DNA of 6,085 nucleotides from an uncultured Polyangiaceae bacterium (GTDB lineage Bacteria; Myxococcota_A; Polyangia; Polyangiales; Houyiibacteriaceae). Below the pieces are notes generated by a model. The model made no database searches. It had not been told where the DNA came from and saw only the letters and a program-made list of their open reading frames with translations. Positions 1 through 5,287 of this stretch are shown one piece after another (position 1 is the stretch's first letter; each line of letters starts with the position of its first letter). Position numbers and translations under genes: made by a program. Location: contig CAMYJN010000165.1 in the NCBI GenBank assembly GCA_947258625.1, positions 1 through 6,085 of the forward strand, read 5' to 3'.

Positions 1-1
1 G

Positions 2-133
2 AATGCGGCAACGCACAGTGCGCAGCTCTTTGCCAGACTGTACGGCTTCTATTCGGCCATTGGCGTTATCGCCCATCTTATGTTTGGCGGCGTATGGTTC
101 ATGCGCGTCTTCCGACTGCTTTTCGCCAGATAG
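2..133 (+). CDS. 3' end of a small membrane protein, array unit 0 (partial)
   Basis: This is the open 5'-truncated end of an array member, read in frame 2 and ending ...FRLLFAR-TAG. Its last 40 or so residues align without gaps to residues 87 onward of the unit 4 protein: AQLFARLYGF against SKLLAYLFAF, then I-G, then a hydrophobic stretch, then LL near the end. It therefore contains the third membrane segment and a basic cytoplasmic-looking tail. It stops about three residues before the usual RQAEAD end, and the DNA for that usual tail appears as noncoding sequence 32 bases downstream. The function is unknown. The start lies outside the window. Membership in the family is well supported by the ungapped pattern, but the short overlap limits certainty. 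Confidence 0.6.
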   Translation, partial: NAATHSAQLFARLYGFYSAIGVIAHLMFGGVWFMRVFRLLFAR

Positions 134-262
134 ATCCTGCCCTACCGCAACCCTATTTTGCGCGCCGCCAAGCCGAAGCAGACTGCCCTCTATCGCAAGC
201 GAAATGGGTGCGTTTGAGGTGCAGCCGTACGCGCTAGCCCTTGCTCCCCCACTCCCCGACCA
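134..262 (+). other. Intergenic remnant with a ghost of the family C-terminal tail
   Basis: No gene is visible here. Bases 166-185 are identical over 20 bases to 2230-2249, where the same DNA encodes RQAEAD and the first two bases of the stop of unit 4. Here the block lies after the unit 0 stop and out of its frame. Just before it, PYRNPILR can be read in the unit 0 frame, resembling the family YRSxLR motif. This looks like a second, decayed copy of a gene end. Bases 239-256 (CTTGCTCCCCCACTCCC) match the sequence before the element at 1781, so the conserved module extends upstream of the 52-bp core. About 77 bases separate this tail from the core, compared with about 25 elsewhere, which indicates an insertion. 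Confidence 0.5.
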
Positions 263-314
263 AGTACCGTCCCCGCACGGGGCAGGGCTTGATGCCGTCG
301 CGGGCTTTGTTCGG
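263..314 (+). repeat. Array element core, copy 1
   Basis: This is a 52-bp copy of the conserved intergenic element, running from AGTACCGTCC to GTGTTCGG in the consensus. It differs from copy 2 at four positions, three of them clustered in the left half. There CCCC-GCAC-GGGG makes its own local hairpin instead of the consensus outer stem. The unit 1 start codon follows 34 bases after the core, and the intervening leader (GTGCGGCGGGTGGGAGGAG) carries the ribosome binding site. Confidence 0.85.
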
Positions 315-348
315 TGTGGAGAGGTGCGGCGGGTGGGAGGAGAAGCGC

Positions 349-732
349 ATGTCGGACTCCGTTGCCTTCGCACTAGTCATCTCGAACTTCATTCCTAGTG
401 CGTTTCTCGCGTTTTAGCTTTCGCATCTAGCGATGGAAAAAGGCGCAGAGATCGCCACAGGCATCAGACGAGGCGCGCCCATTCCAACGATGACCCGATG
501 GATGATGCTGTACACAGTGTTTGTGTGCTGGGCCATGGCGGCAGTGGGTGCCTCTCTGTTCTCAGTCGTCCTGAACCTCAAGATTGCCGCCCAAGTGGCC
601 AGCACGGATCTCAAGCTCGTGGCCCACTTAGCGGCTTTCCTGCAAGCGATTGTCGTGTTCACGTGGGCGGTGATGGGCCCGCTCCATTTCATCCACTACC
701 GTTCGATACTGCACCAAGCCAAAGCAGACTGA
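349..732 (+). pseudogene. Small 3-TM membrane protein, array unit 1, interrupted by an in-frame amber codon
   Basis: ATG349 follows a strong GGAGGAG site, and the frame runs 128 codons to TGA732, exactly the family length. Codon 23 (415-417) is TAG. At this ungapped position unit 3 has Trp, units 2 and 4 have Tyr and unit 6 has His, so a one-base change from TGG or TAC/TAT explains the stop. The flanks keep family features: MSD start, hydrophobic residues 5-22, IATG at 35-38, R50-W51, membrane segments about 53-76 and 90-113, and HYRSILHQAKAD at the end. A shorter 99-residue product could start at ATG433, but it would lack the first membrane segment and has no clear ribosome site. Amber readthrough is possible but unproven. 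The function is unknown. Confidence 0.75.
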
Positions 733-759
733 CCCCCTTGCTACCGAGCTCTGCGCCCT

Positions 760-811
760 AGTACCGTCCGCTCACCGGGCAGGGCTTGATGCCGTCGCGG
801 GCTGTGTTCGG
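760..811 (+). repeat. Array element core, copy 2 (used as consensus)
   Basis: This is a 52-bp noncoding element that can fold as a nested hairpin. The outer stem pairs GTCCGC (766-771) with GCGGGC (797-802), with one G-U pair. The inner stem pairs CGGGCA with TGCCG around the loop GGGCTTGA, with one bulged G. It lies 27 bases after the unit 1 stop and 33 bases before the unit 2 start. There is no run of T after it, so it does not look like a standard terminator. Confidence 0.9.
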
Positions 812-844
812 TGTAGAGGTGCGGCGGGTTGGAGACGTAGCACA

Positions 845-1228
845 ATGACAGATTTAGCCGTCCTCGCAGCGATTGCTTTTCTCTTTGTGATGGGCAGTTC
901 TCTGTTCTTCTACTTGTCGAGCAAGACCAAGGATGTCGGGTACCAAGTCGTTACCGGCGTCGTTGATGGCGTTGCCATGTCGGTCCACCAGCGAACGTTC
1001 TTGCTCTACAACTATTGGGTGCCCCACATGGGGAGTCTGGCGTCCTGCTCGGGTTTGCTTGCATTTGCGCAGATGCAGTTCGCTGAGCAGACGACAGACG
1101 GCGGCATCAGGATTCTTGCGTACCTGGCGGCCTTGTTTGGCGCTGCTGGTGCGGTTGGAGTGTTGGTCCTCGGCGCCTCGTCGTTCGTCCACTACCGATC
1201 CGCCCTGCGCCAAGCCGAAGCCGACTGA
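845..1228 (+). CDS. Small 3-TM membrane protein, array unit 2
   Basis: This is an intact 127-residue member. I see no catalytic motif and do not recognise the family. Predicted membrane segments are residues 4-24, about 59-78 (weaker, with Ser, Cys and His) and 90-113. The family motif VVTG is at 35-38, R50 and W58 are conserved, and position 51 is Thr where the other members have Trp. It ends HYRSALRQAEAD, a charged and probably cytoplasmic tail. The start is ATG845, with GGAG about ten bases upstream. Hand alignment with unit 4 gives about 48 identities in 127 with no gap, concentrated at the start, in the TG...R...W region and at the tail. It lies between core copies 2 and 3, and no private promoter is evident. 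Confidence 0.85.
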   Translation: MTDLAVLAAIAFLFVMGSSLFFYLSSKTKDVGYQVVTGVVDGVAMSVHQRTFLLYNYWVPHMGSLASCSGLLAFAQMQFAEQTTDGGIRILAYLAALFGAAGAVGVLVLGASSFVHYRSALRQAEAD

Positions 1229-1254
1229 CTCCTTGCGACTCCTATCCGCGCCTT

Positions 1255-1306
1255 AGTACCGTCCGCTCACCGGGCAGGGCTTGATGCCGTCGCAGGCTGT
1301 GTTCGG
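1255..1306 (+). repeat. Array element core, copy 3
   Basis: This 52-bp copy differs from copy 2 by one base (GCAGGC for GCGGGC), which puts a mismatch in the outer stem. It lies 26 bases after the unit 2 stop and 30 bases before the unit 3 start at 1337. It also shares the upstream CTTGCGACTCC and GCCTTAGTACC flank seen near other copies. Confidence 0.9.
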
Positions 1307-1336
1307 GTTTCGATGCACGACGGACTGGAGAACCCC

Positions 1337-1720
1337 ATGCCGAATGAAGCCGTCATCATTTCGATGCTTGCGCTCCTCCTCATTACGACCTCCATTTTTT
1401 CGTGGCTCGTTAAGCTAGCCAATGAGCAACGCGAGAGAATTGTGACAGGGGCTCACCAGGGTGTTCAGCTGTCCAACAAGCACCGATGGGTGATATTCAG
1501 CAACGATTGGCTCGGGTGCAAGTTCTTCCCGGTAGGCGTTCTCTTGGCAGTTGCCTATGGTCTTCTACTGATCGGGCAAAGCGCGGATGATGCAGATGTC
1601 AGGGTGGTTTCGTTCGGTATCGTCTTTGTGATGACCGCCACGGCGGCCTTCACTCTCGTTCTAGGGGTTTCAGATCTGATCTTCATTCGCTCCGTGCTTC
1701 GTCAGACCAAACGGAAGTGA
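1337..1720 (+). CDS. Small 3-TM membrane protein, array unit 3 (divergent)
   Basis: I place the start at ATG1337 rather than the in-frame ATG1313. GGAG sits six bases before 1337, 1313 has no ribosome site, and only 1337 gives the exact family length of 127 and the correct register (IVTG at 35-38, R50-W51, W58, R118-S119). Hydrophobic segments lie at about 5-25, 58-80 and 90-114. Position 23 is Trp, the residue most simply ancestral to the unit 1 amber codon. The protein is the most divergent intact member and ends LRQTKRK instead of LRQAEAD. DNA for the usual tail follows as a noncoding ghost. The function is unknown. Confidence 0.83.
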   Translation: MPNEAVIISMLALLLITTSIFSWLVKLANEQRERIVTGAHQGVQLSNKHRWVIFSNDWLGCKFFPVGVLLAVAYGLLLIGQSADDADVRVVSFGIVFVMTATAAFTLVLGVSDLIFIRSVLRQTKRK

Positions 1721-1735
1721 CTATGGTTAGAACGT

Positions 1736-1758
1736 CGCCAAACCGAAGGAAATTGACC
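1736..1758 (+). other. Noncoding ghost of the family C-terminal tail after unit 3
   Basis: Bases here match the tail CGCCAAGCCGAAGCAGACTG plus ACC at 19 of 23 positions by eye. In units 2 and 4 the same DNA encodes RQAEAD-stop. Here the unit 3 ORF has already stopped at 1720, so the block is untranslated. The distance from its TGA to the next core (24 bases) matches that in units 1 and 2 (27 and 26 bases), so the tail travels with the intergenic element. Confidence 0.6.
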
Positions 1759-1780
1759 TTGCTCCCCCACTCCCTGCCTT

Positions 1781-1833
1781 AGTACCGTCCGCTCACCGGG
1801 CAGGGCTTGATACCGTCGCGGGCTGTGTCTCGG
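1781..1833 (+). repeat. Array element core, copy 4
   Basis: This 53-bp copy differs from copy 2 by G-to-A in the inner stem (TACCG for TGCCG) and a one-base insertion near the right end (GTGTCTCGG). The unit 4 start follows after 33 bases. Confidence 0.9.
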
Positions 1834-1866
1834 GGTGTAACGGATGGCGGCTTGAGGAGCAAAGTT

Positions 1867-2250
1867 ATGTCGGATCTCAGTGGCCTCCTGGCGATTACCG
1901 CCCTCGGCCTGTCGGGTGGTTTCTTTATCTTCTACTTCTCCAGAATGACAAACGAATTGGCCGACCAAATTGTGACCGGCTTCATCGGTGATCATCCCAT
2001 GCCGCCCACGCAGCGATGGCTCAAGTTCTACAGCTCATGGGTGTCCTTCGTGACGGGGGGGGTAGTAGTGGTATTCTCTGTTGCATTCGCGGTACTAATA
2101 ATCGCCGACCATGTGGGTCATGCGGACAGTAAGCTACTTGCGTACTTGTTTGCGTTCCTCCTCTCTATTGGCGCCGTCATGTGGCTGGTACACGGGACTG
2201 TGCAGTTCATCAGTTACCGATCCTTGCTCCGCCAAGCCGAAGCAGACTGA
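1867..2250 (+). CDS. Small 3-TM membrane protein, array unit 4
   Basis: This is an intact 127-residue member. The start is ATG1867, with GAGGAG seven bases upstream. An in-frame ATG at 1807 lies inside the repeat core and would break the family length, so it is not used. Membrane segments are about 7-24, 59-80 (rich in Val and Ile) and 90-115. IVTG is at 35-38, R50-W51 and W58 are present, and the protein ends SYRSLLRQAEAD. The loop between segments 2 and 3 (ADHVGHADS) is polar. It faces the convergent HNH gene 62 bases away, and the expected repeat core is missing after it. The function is unknown, and no enzymatic motif is visible. Confidence 0.87.
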   Translation: MSDLSGLLAITALGLSGGFFIFYFSRMTNELADQIVTGFIGDHPMPPTQRWLKFYSSWVSFVTGGVVVVFSVAFAVLIIADHVGHADSKLLAYLFAFLLSIGAVMWLVHGTVQFISYRSLLRQAEAD

Positions 2251-2285
2251 CCCCTTGCGTGTTCAGCTTACTCGCCACGCGCGGG

Positions 2286-2301
2286 GTCCCTTTCGAGGGG
2301 T
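2286..2301. terminator. Possible weak bidirectional terminator hairpin between convergent genes
   Basis: CCCT-TTCG-AGGG (2288-2299) forms a four-base-pair stem, extendable by two wobble pairs, with a UUCG loop. It lies between the ends of unit 4 and the HNH gene. It is followed by only GTTTCG on the plus strand, not a T-run, so termination activity is uncertain. Confidence 0.3.
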
Positions 2302-2312
2302 TTCGTGTCCGG

Positions 2313-4127
2313 CTAGGCGAGCAAGGTCCGCTCGCGGCGATGCACACGCATGATGGGCCGGCGGCCGAGAACCCAGGTTGGATCGGAGCCTGGCGGGAGG
2401 ATCTTGAGCCGCCCGCCGTGCTCGCCTTGCAGGTGACAAAACGGACAGGGAGAGGTGAGATTGTCGGGGTCATCGGTGCCGTCGACGGCGCGATACTGCA
2501 CGTGGTGGAGGGTCACGTTACGTTGATGGCACACCGGACTGGTGCAGCGGTAGCGGTCTCGCCGATAGATCGCTTCCCACCGATCCGAAACGCCCAACGT
2601 GGGCACCCACGTCCGCCAAAAGCTCGCGCAGAGGAACTGGATGAAGCTCGTGCCAGGCAGCTTGCGACTGTGAACCTGCTCGAGCTGGCGGTAGTGGAGG
2701 AGCACGTCGCCCGGGACGCGGATGCGCAAGGTCACCTTGCCCCTCGAACTCCCGGATATCTGGACAGCTGGGGTCTCCTCACTCGGGCGTCGGTTCGGGT
2801 GAGCGTCGACTTCGTCGGTTGCGTCGCATTGATCCGAGCGACCGTAGGCCTCGTCCGATCCGTCCGGGTAGGGTGCGAAGTCGCACGCGACGTTACTCAA
2901 GAGCTCGCCGCTGAGAATCGATCGCTCGAGGGCTTGCATCTGTTCGATGTGCTCTTCGCTCGGCGGGGAACGGTCGGTTTGTACTCCGAGGCGGGTGGCC
3001 AGCTCCACCGCTTGCACCTCCTCACGCAGATGCTTGAAGGTGCGACGCTCAGCGCGCTCGACCCACGCGCGCTCCGTGTCGGCGGTGGCGATGCGAGCGA
3101 GCAGCTGCGCGGCTTCGAAGCCGACGCGGCCTTGCTGAAGCGCGTCGACCAGGTGGTCGAGCCCCTGACTGCGGCGTGCCAAGCTGAGCTTGCTCCGGAG
3201 CGCTGCGCGCGACATGCCGAGCCGCTCTCGCGCGTAGTGTGCTTCGCTATGAAAGCCGAGTACCTGCCACCCGCGAAGCGCCAAGAGCCGCTGGGCGACG
3301 CGACCGAAGAAGAGATCGCGACTGGCGAGCTCGGCGCTGTAGTGACGGATGCGCGCGTCGAGCGCCTCGATGCTGCTCGGCAGGTCATCGACCTCGGGCG
3401 CCTCACCTGCAATGGGCCGAGCAGCCACGGCCGGACGGCTGTGAAGCTCTGCATCGGCGTGCTGGTGCTGGAGACGCTTCATCTCGGCGCGCCACGCCGA
3501 GTCTTGCGCCTCCATCTGCACGGTCACCTCGTCGTCGGTGGGATCGAGGAGCTCGAGCAGCGAGAGGGTGCCCTCGGCGAGAAGCGCCTCGAGACAATGG
3601 CCGGCGGCAGACTTGCCGTCCATGTGCTCCACCATCATGCGCGTGGCCTCGAGGGCCCATGCCTCTTCGACGGGCACCGTGAGCGAGAGCGTGCGCGTGA
3701 GCTCGTCGTCGTCGAGTGGCTCGTTGGGGCTCAGCGCGATGCGCATTGCCTGCACCGTCTTACCGCGTGCCACCTGAAGGAGCGCGGCTTCGGTTTGTGG
3801 CGTGGCATGACGCGCAAGGAGCTCCACCATGCTCCAGCCGACCGACCCCGTTTCGAGGGCCTCGCCCAATTGCGGAAGCGATTCGAGACGTCGTGCCAGC
3901 GCGCGACTCTCGGCCGCCCACCGCCCGCTGCGGCAGCAGCGCTCGAGCGCATATGCACCCAACGTCGAAAACCCAAGCTCGTGAAACCCGCCACCAAGTC
4001 GGTGGAGCGCCTGGCCAATCCGAAGGCGAAGGCGCCCTGCGCCGCGGGCGAGATGGTAGAGCTCCTCGTCGAGGAGGCCGACCTCGCCCACCCCAAGAGC
4101 CAGGGCTTCGAAGCTAGATCTCCACAT
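2313..4127 (-). CDS. HNH endonuclease-like protein with a duplicated N-terminal helical domain
   Basis: Numbering here starts at a TTG at 4181. I prefer ATG4127 (residue 19), because a good promoter at 4141-4168 would begin transcription near 4134; ATG4139 is the alternative. The C-terminal HNH domain (about 537-592) has a zinc-ribbon pattern C546-x4-C551 and C579-x2-C582, the His pair H559-H560 in TLHHVQYR, GTDDPDNL with N574, and H583. These are the expected metal and nuclease residues of HNH proteins. The N-terminal half holds a domain repeated at a constant offset of 239 residues: LGF...YA.ER...LARR...G.VG...LLAR.AT..TE at 69-131 and 308-370. Residues 147-290 are acidic, with a Gln/His-rich stretch near 238-242. 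It is probably a cytoplasmic DNA-cleaving enzyme; the substrate is unknown. Its base composition looks more GC-rich than the array, and it is convergent to it, which suggests insertion. Confidence 0.88.
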   Translation of the reverse strand: MWRSSFEALALGVGEVGLLDEELYHLARGAGRLRLRIGQALHRLGGGFHELGFSTLGAYALERCCRSGRWAAESRALARRLESLPQLGEALETGSVGWSMVELLARHATPQTEAALLQVARGKTVQAMRIALSPNEPLDDDELTRTLSLTVPVEEAWALEATRMMVEHMDGKSAAGHCLEALLAEGTLSLLELLDPTDDEVTVQMEAQDSAWRAEMKRLQHQHADAELHSRPAVAARPIAGEAPEVDDLPSSIEALDARIRHYSAELASRDLFFGRVAQRLLALRGWQVLGFHSEAHYARERLGMSRAALRSKLSLARRSQGLDHLVDALQQGRVGFEAAQLLARIATADTERAWVERAERRTFKHLREEVQAVELATRLGVQTDRSPPSEEHIEQMQALERSILSGELLSNVACDFAPYPDGSDEAYGRSDQCDATDEVDAHPNRRPSEETPAVQISGSSRGKVTLRIRVPGDVLLHYRQLEQVHSRKLPGTSFIQFLCASFWRTWVPTLGVSDRWEAIYRRDRYRCTSPVCHQRNVTLHHVQYRAVDGTDDPDNLTSPCPFCHLQGEHGGRLKILPPGSDPTWVLGRRPIMRVHRRERTLLA

Positions 4128-4140
4128 GATTTCTGGCATT

Positions 4141-4168
4141 TCTATACCAATTACTGAACATATGTCAA
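4141..4168 (-). promoter_or_regulatory. Sigma70-type promoter for the HNH gene
   Basis: On the minus strand a perfect TTGACA (4168-4163) is followed after 16 bases by TATAGA (4146-4141). Transcription would start near 4134, leaving only about seven bases before ATG4127. No Shine-Dalgarno sequence is visible there, so translation may be leaderless or start further inside. The AT-rich promoter stands out against the GC-rich surroundings. Confidence 0.55.
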
Positions 4169-4181
4169 GCAATCGGTGCAA

Positions 4182-4370
4182 CTACTCGCGATCGGCGCGG
4201 GTGCCTCGGGCACGACGTTCGACATCGCCTCGAACACCATCCTCACGCGTCGTGTGAAAGCTGTAGTCCGCGTGGGAACGGAGCACCGTGGAGCCAGTCC
4301 ACCGAAGAACGAGCGCGAGCAGCGGGATGTGGAGCGCCACAAACACTGCGTAGGCGTCTCCGTCGCTCAT
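4182..4370 (-). CDS. Hypothetical 62-residue peptide with one membrane segment
   Basis: This is a short reading frame starting MSDGDAYAVFVALHIPLLALVLRW, with one hydrophobic segment at about residues 6-22 and then a charged, Arg/Asp-rich tail. The MSD start followed by a membrane segment is reminiscent of array members, but the TG, RW and YRS motifs are absent. Codons mostly end in G or C, as expected of coding DNA here. The ribosome site is poor, with GAGGG directly abutting the ATG. It lies just upstream of the HNH gene on the same strand, but the promoter at 4141-4168 separates them. It could be a decayed fragment or chance. Confidence 0.25.
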   Translation of the reverse strand: MSDGDAYAVFVALHIPLLALVLRWTGSTVLRSHADYSFHTTREDGVRGDVERRARGTRADRE

Positions 4371-4375
4371 CCCTC

Positions 4376-4528
4376 AAGCGCGCAAGGGGCGTGCCACTCC
4401 GCAACCGCTCGGGTTTGCTGCATACCGCAAGACGTCTGGCGAAACTTCTTCGCCCCGCGACCAGTTTGCGAAGTTCTTACGCCGGGATGCGGTCGCAGAC
4501 TGTGTCTTGCTCCTTCGCTCCGTGCCTT
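4376..4528 (+). other. Gene-free stretch with remnants of an array unit end
   Basis: No credible gene is seen. GCAGACTG at 4495-4502 followed by CTTGCTCC...GCCTTAGTA matches the tail and spacer found before other cores, and it sits about 25 bases before copy 5, the standard spacing. This suggests that an array gene once ended here. A short GCTCGGGTTTGCT match to the middle of unit 2 (about 1048-1060) lies near 4409-4421 and could be part of the same fossil. GGCGAA-ACTTC-TTCGCC (4438-4454) can form a six-pair hairpin with no T-run. Confidence 0.4.
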
Positions 4529-4579
4529 AGTAGCCTGCCGTCTTGGAGCAGGGCTCGAGCCGTCGCGGGCTGTGTTCGG
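4529..4579 (+). repeat. Array element core, copy 5 (diverged)
   Basis: This is a 51-bp copy. The right half (GCCGTCGCGGGCTGTGTTCGG) is unchanged and the left half has diverged. It can still fold: AGCCTGC (4532-4538) pairs with GCGGGCT through seven pairs including one wobble. Relative to GTCCGC in the consensus, both substitutions keep pairing. An inner palindrome, GGCTCGAGCC, is also present. It precedes the unit 5 fossil by 29 bases. Confidence 0.8.
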
Positions 4580-4608
4580 TTTCGGAGTGCGGCGGATGGA
4601 GGACCGAC

Positions 4609-4832
4609 ACGTCAGATCTCACCCTACTGGTTGCGGAGGCCTTTCTACTCGTGGCAGTTGGCCTGATCCTTTAGAAATGGCGAACCATGTGGCCAATGGG
4701 AACATCAAGCTGGTGGTCCACGTGGGCGCTTTCCTCACTGCGATCCACGGGGTTTCCGCTCTGTGTGTGTCGTCGATCGGTTTTTTGGGCCTCCGACGCA
4801 AATTGCGCCGCGACCAACAGCGCCAAGCCTAG
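4609..4832 (+). pseudogene. Fossil of a 3-TM membrane protein, array unit 5
   Basis: A well-placed GGAGGA site five bases upstream is followed by ACG where members have ATG. ACG then reads SDLTLLVAEAFLLVAVGLIL and ends at TAG4672, covering the first membrane segment. The rest continues in another frame from about 4677 (ANHVANGNIKLVVHVGAFLTAI...), matching family residues from about 80 onward. The middle, about 60 codons with the TG and RW motifs, is deleted. LRRKLRR resembles YRSxLRQ, and the tail then reads RQA-TAG, where the Glu codon of RQAEAD has become a stop. Four lesions (start, deletion with frameshift, early stop, tail stop) make function very unlikely. Confidence 0.75.
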
Positions 4833-4871
4833 GCAGGCTGACCGGCCCTGCAACTCATCGCAACTTTGGCC

Positions 4872-4900
4872 CCTGCCGTCCGATACGTGGGCATGGAGCA
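4872..4900 (+). repeat. Degenerate partial array element after unit 5
   Basis: CCGTCCG, six bases, then GGGCA (4876-4893) reproduces the order and exact spacing of the left half of the core, with the right half unrecognisable. It begins about 30 bases after the unit 5 tail TGA, close to the normal spacing, which favours a decayed element over chance. Confidence 0.4.
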
Positions 4901-4959
4901 CCTCTCTAGTGGGCCGGCGACATCTCCGACCAGTTCCGCAGACCATCCACTAATATCGT

Positions 4960-4988
4960 TTGCCGTTACTAACGTCTTGCGTTACTAT
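4960..4988 (+). promoter_or_regulatory. higBA promoter
   Basis: TTGCCG (4960-4965), a 17-base spacer and TACTAT (4983-4988) form a plausible sigma70 promoter. Transcription would start at or within a base or so of ATG4994, so higB may be translated from a leaderless transcript. The octamer CGTTACTA occurs twice, at 4964 and 4980, 16 bases apart. Confidence 0.5.
4964..4974. promoter_or_regulatory. Candidate HigA operator
   Basis: CGTTA-C-TAACG is a perfect inverted repeat in the promoter spacer. HigA-type antitoxins commonly bind palindromes at their own promoter, so binding here would block RNA polymerase. The assignment rests on position and symmetry only. Confidence 0.4.
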
Positions 4989-4993
4989 TCTTC

Positions 4994-5278
4994 ATGATCA
5001 AGAGCTTCCGCGACGAGGAAGCCGAGCGGATCTGGCGGGGCGAGATCTCCAAGAAACTGCCTCGTTCGATCCAGCAGGTCGCCAGAAGAAAGCTCCGAAT
5101 GCTGAACAACGCACAAACTCTGGAAGACTTGAAGATACCTCCCGCCAACCGACTAGAGGCTCTCAAGGGCGGCCGACGCGGTGAGCACAGTATTCGGATC
5201 AATCAGCAGTGGCGACTCTGCTTTCGCTGGAAAGATGGCCAAGCACACGAAGTGGCCATCGTGGACTACCATCGCTGA
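4994..5278 (+). CDS. higB: HigB-family toxin (RelE/ParE superfamily mRNA interferase)
   Basis: This 94-residue protein has the length and pattern of HigB toxins, ribosome-dependent mRNA endonucleases that stall translation in the cytoplasm. The hallmark block is NRLEALKGGRRGEHSIRI followed by NQQWRLCFRW (about 52-79), with VDYH at the end. K58, R74 and Y92-H93 fall one position from the Lys57, Arg73, Tyr91 and His92 described as important in Proteus HigB, so the protein is probably active. The N-terminal helices (residues 7-37) are charged. The start at ATG4994 is fixed by family alignment (MIKSFRD), although no ribosome site is visible. The toxin gene comes first and its antitoxin follows nine bases later, the usual hig order. 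Confidence 0.92.
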   Translation: MIKSFRDEEAERIWRGEISKKLPRSIQQVARRKLRMLNNAQTLEDLKIPPANRLEALKGGRRGEHSIRINQQWRLCFRWKDGQAHEVAIVDYHR

Positions 5279-5282
5279 GGAG
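5277..5282 (+). promoter_or_regulatory. Ribosome binding site of higA overlapping the higB stop
   Basis: GAGGAG starts inside the higB TGA and ends five bases before ATG5288. This fixes the higA start and suggests that antitoxin translation is coupled to, and stronger than, that of the toxin, which has no visible site. Confidence 0.7.
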
Positions 5283-5287
5283 CTGTC

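Noticed and set aside
3..398. A 131-codon frame at the left edge
   Set aside because: It crosses the repeat core and the unit 1 start, with no ribosome site and a composition typical of a shadow frame. Frame 2 (2-133) shows the family alignment instead.
263..811. The 52-bp cores as canonical integron attC sites
   Set aside because: Layout and hairpin are suggestive, but I find no paired RYYYAAC and GTTRRRY boxes around the cores (GTTCGG does not fit) and no integrase in the window. Kept only as an analogy.
1313..1336. Upstream start of unit 3 giving 135 residues
   Set aside because: There is no ribosome site before ATG1313, and the extra eight residues break the exact 127-residue register shared with the other members.
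1807..1866. Upstream start of unit 4 within the repeat core
   Set aside because: ATG1807 lies inside the noncoding core. ATG1867 has GAGGAG at proper distance and matches the family N-terminus.
2181..4157. A 658-codon open frame on the plus strand across the HNH region
   Set aside because: It is antisense to the HNH gene. Its translation is Arg/Ala/Leu-rich with no family pattern, as expected opposite GC-rich coding DNA, whereas the minus strand has clear HNH residues and an internal repeat.
4438..4454. GGCGAA-ACTTC-TTCGCC hairpin as a terminator
   Set aside because: The stem is real on paper, but no T-run follows on either strand and no gene clearly ends there.
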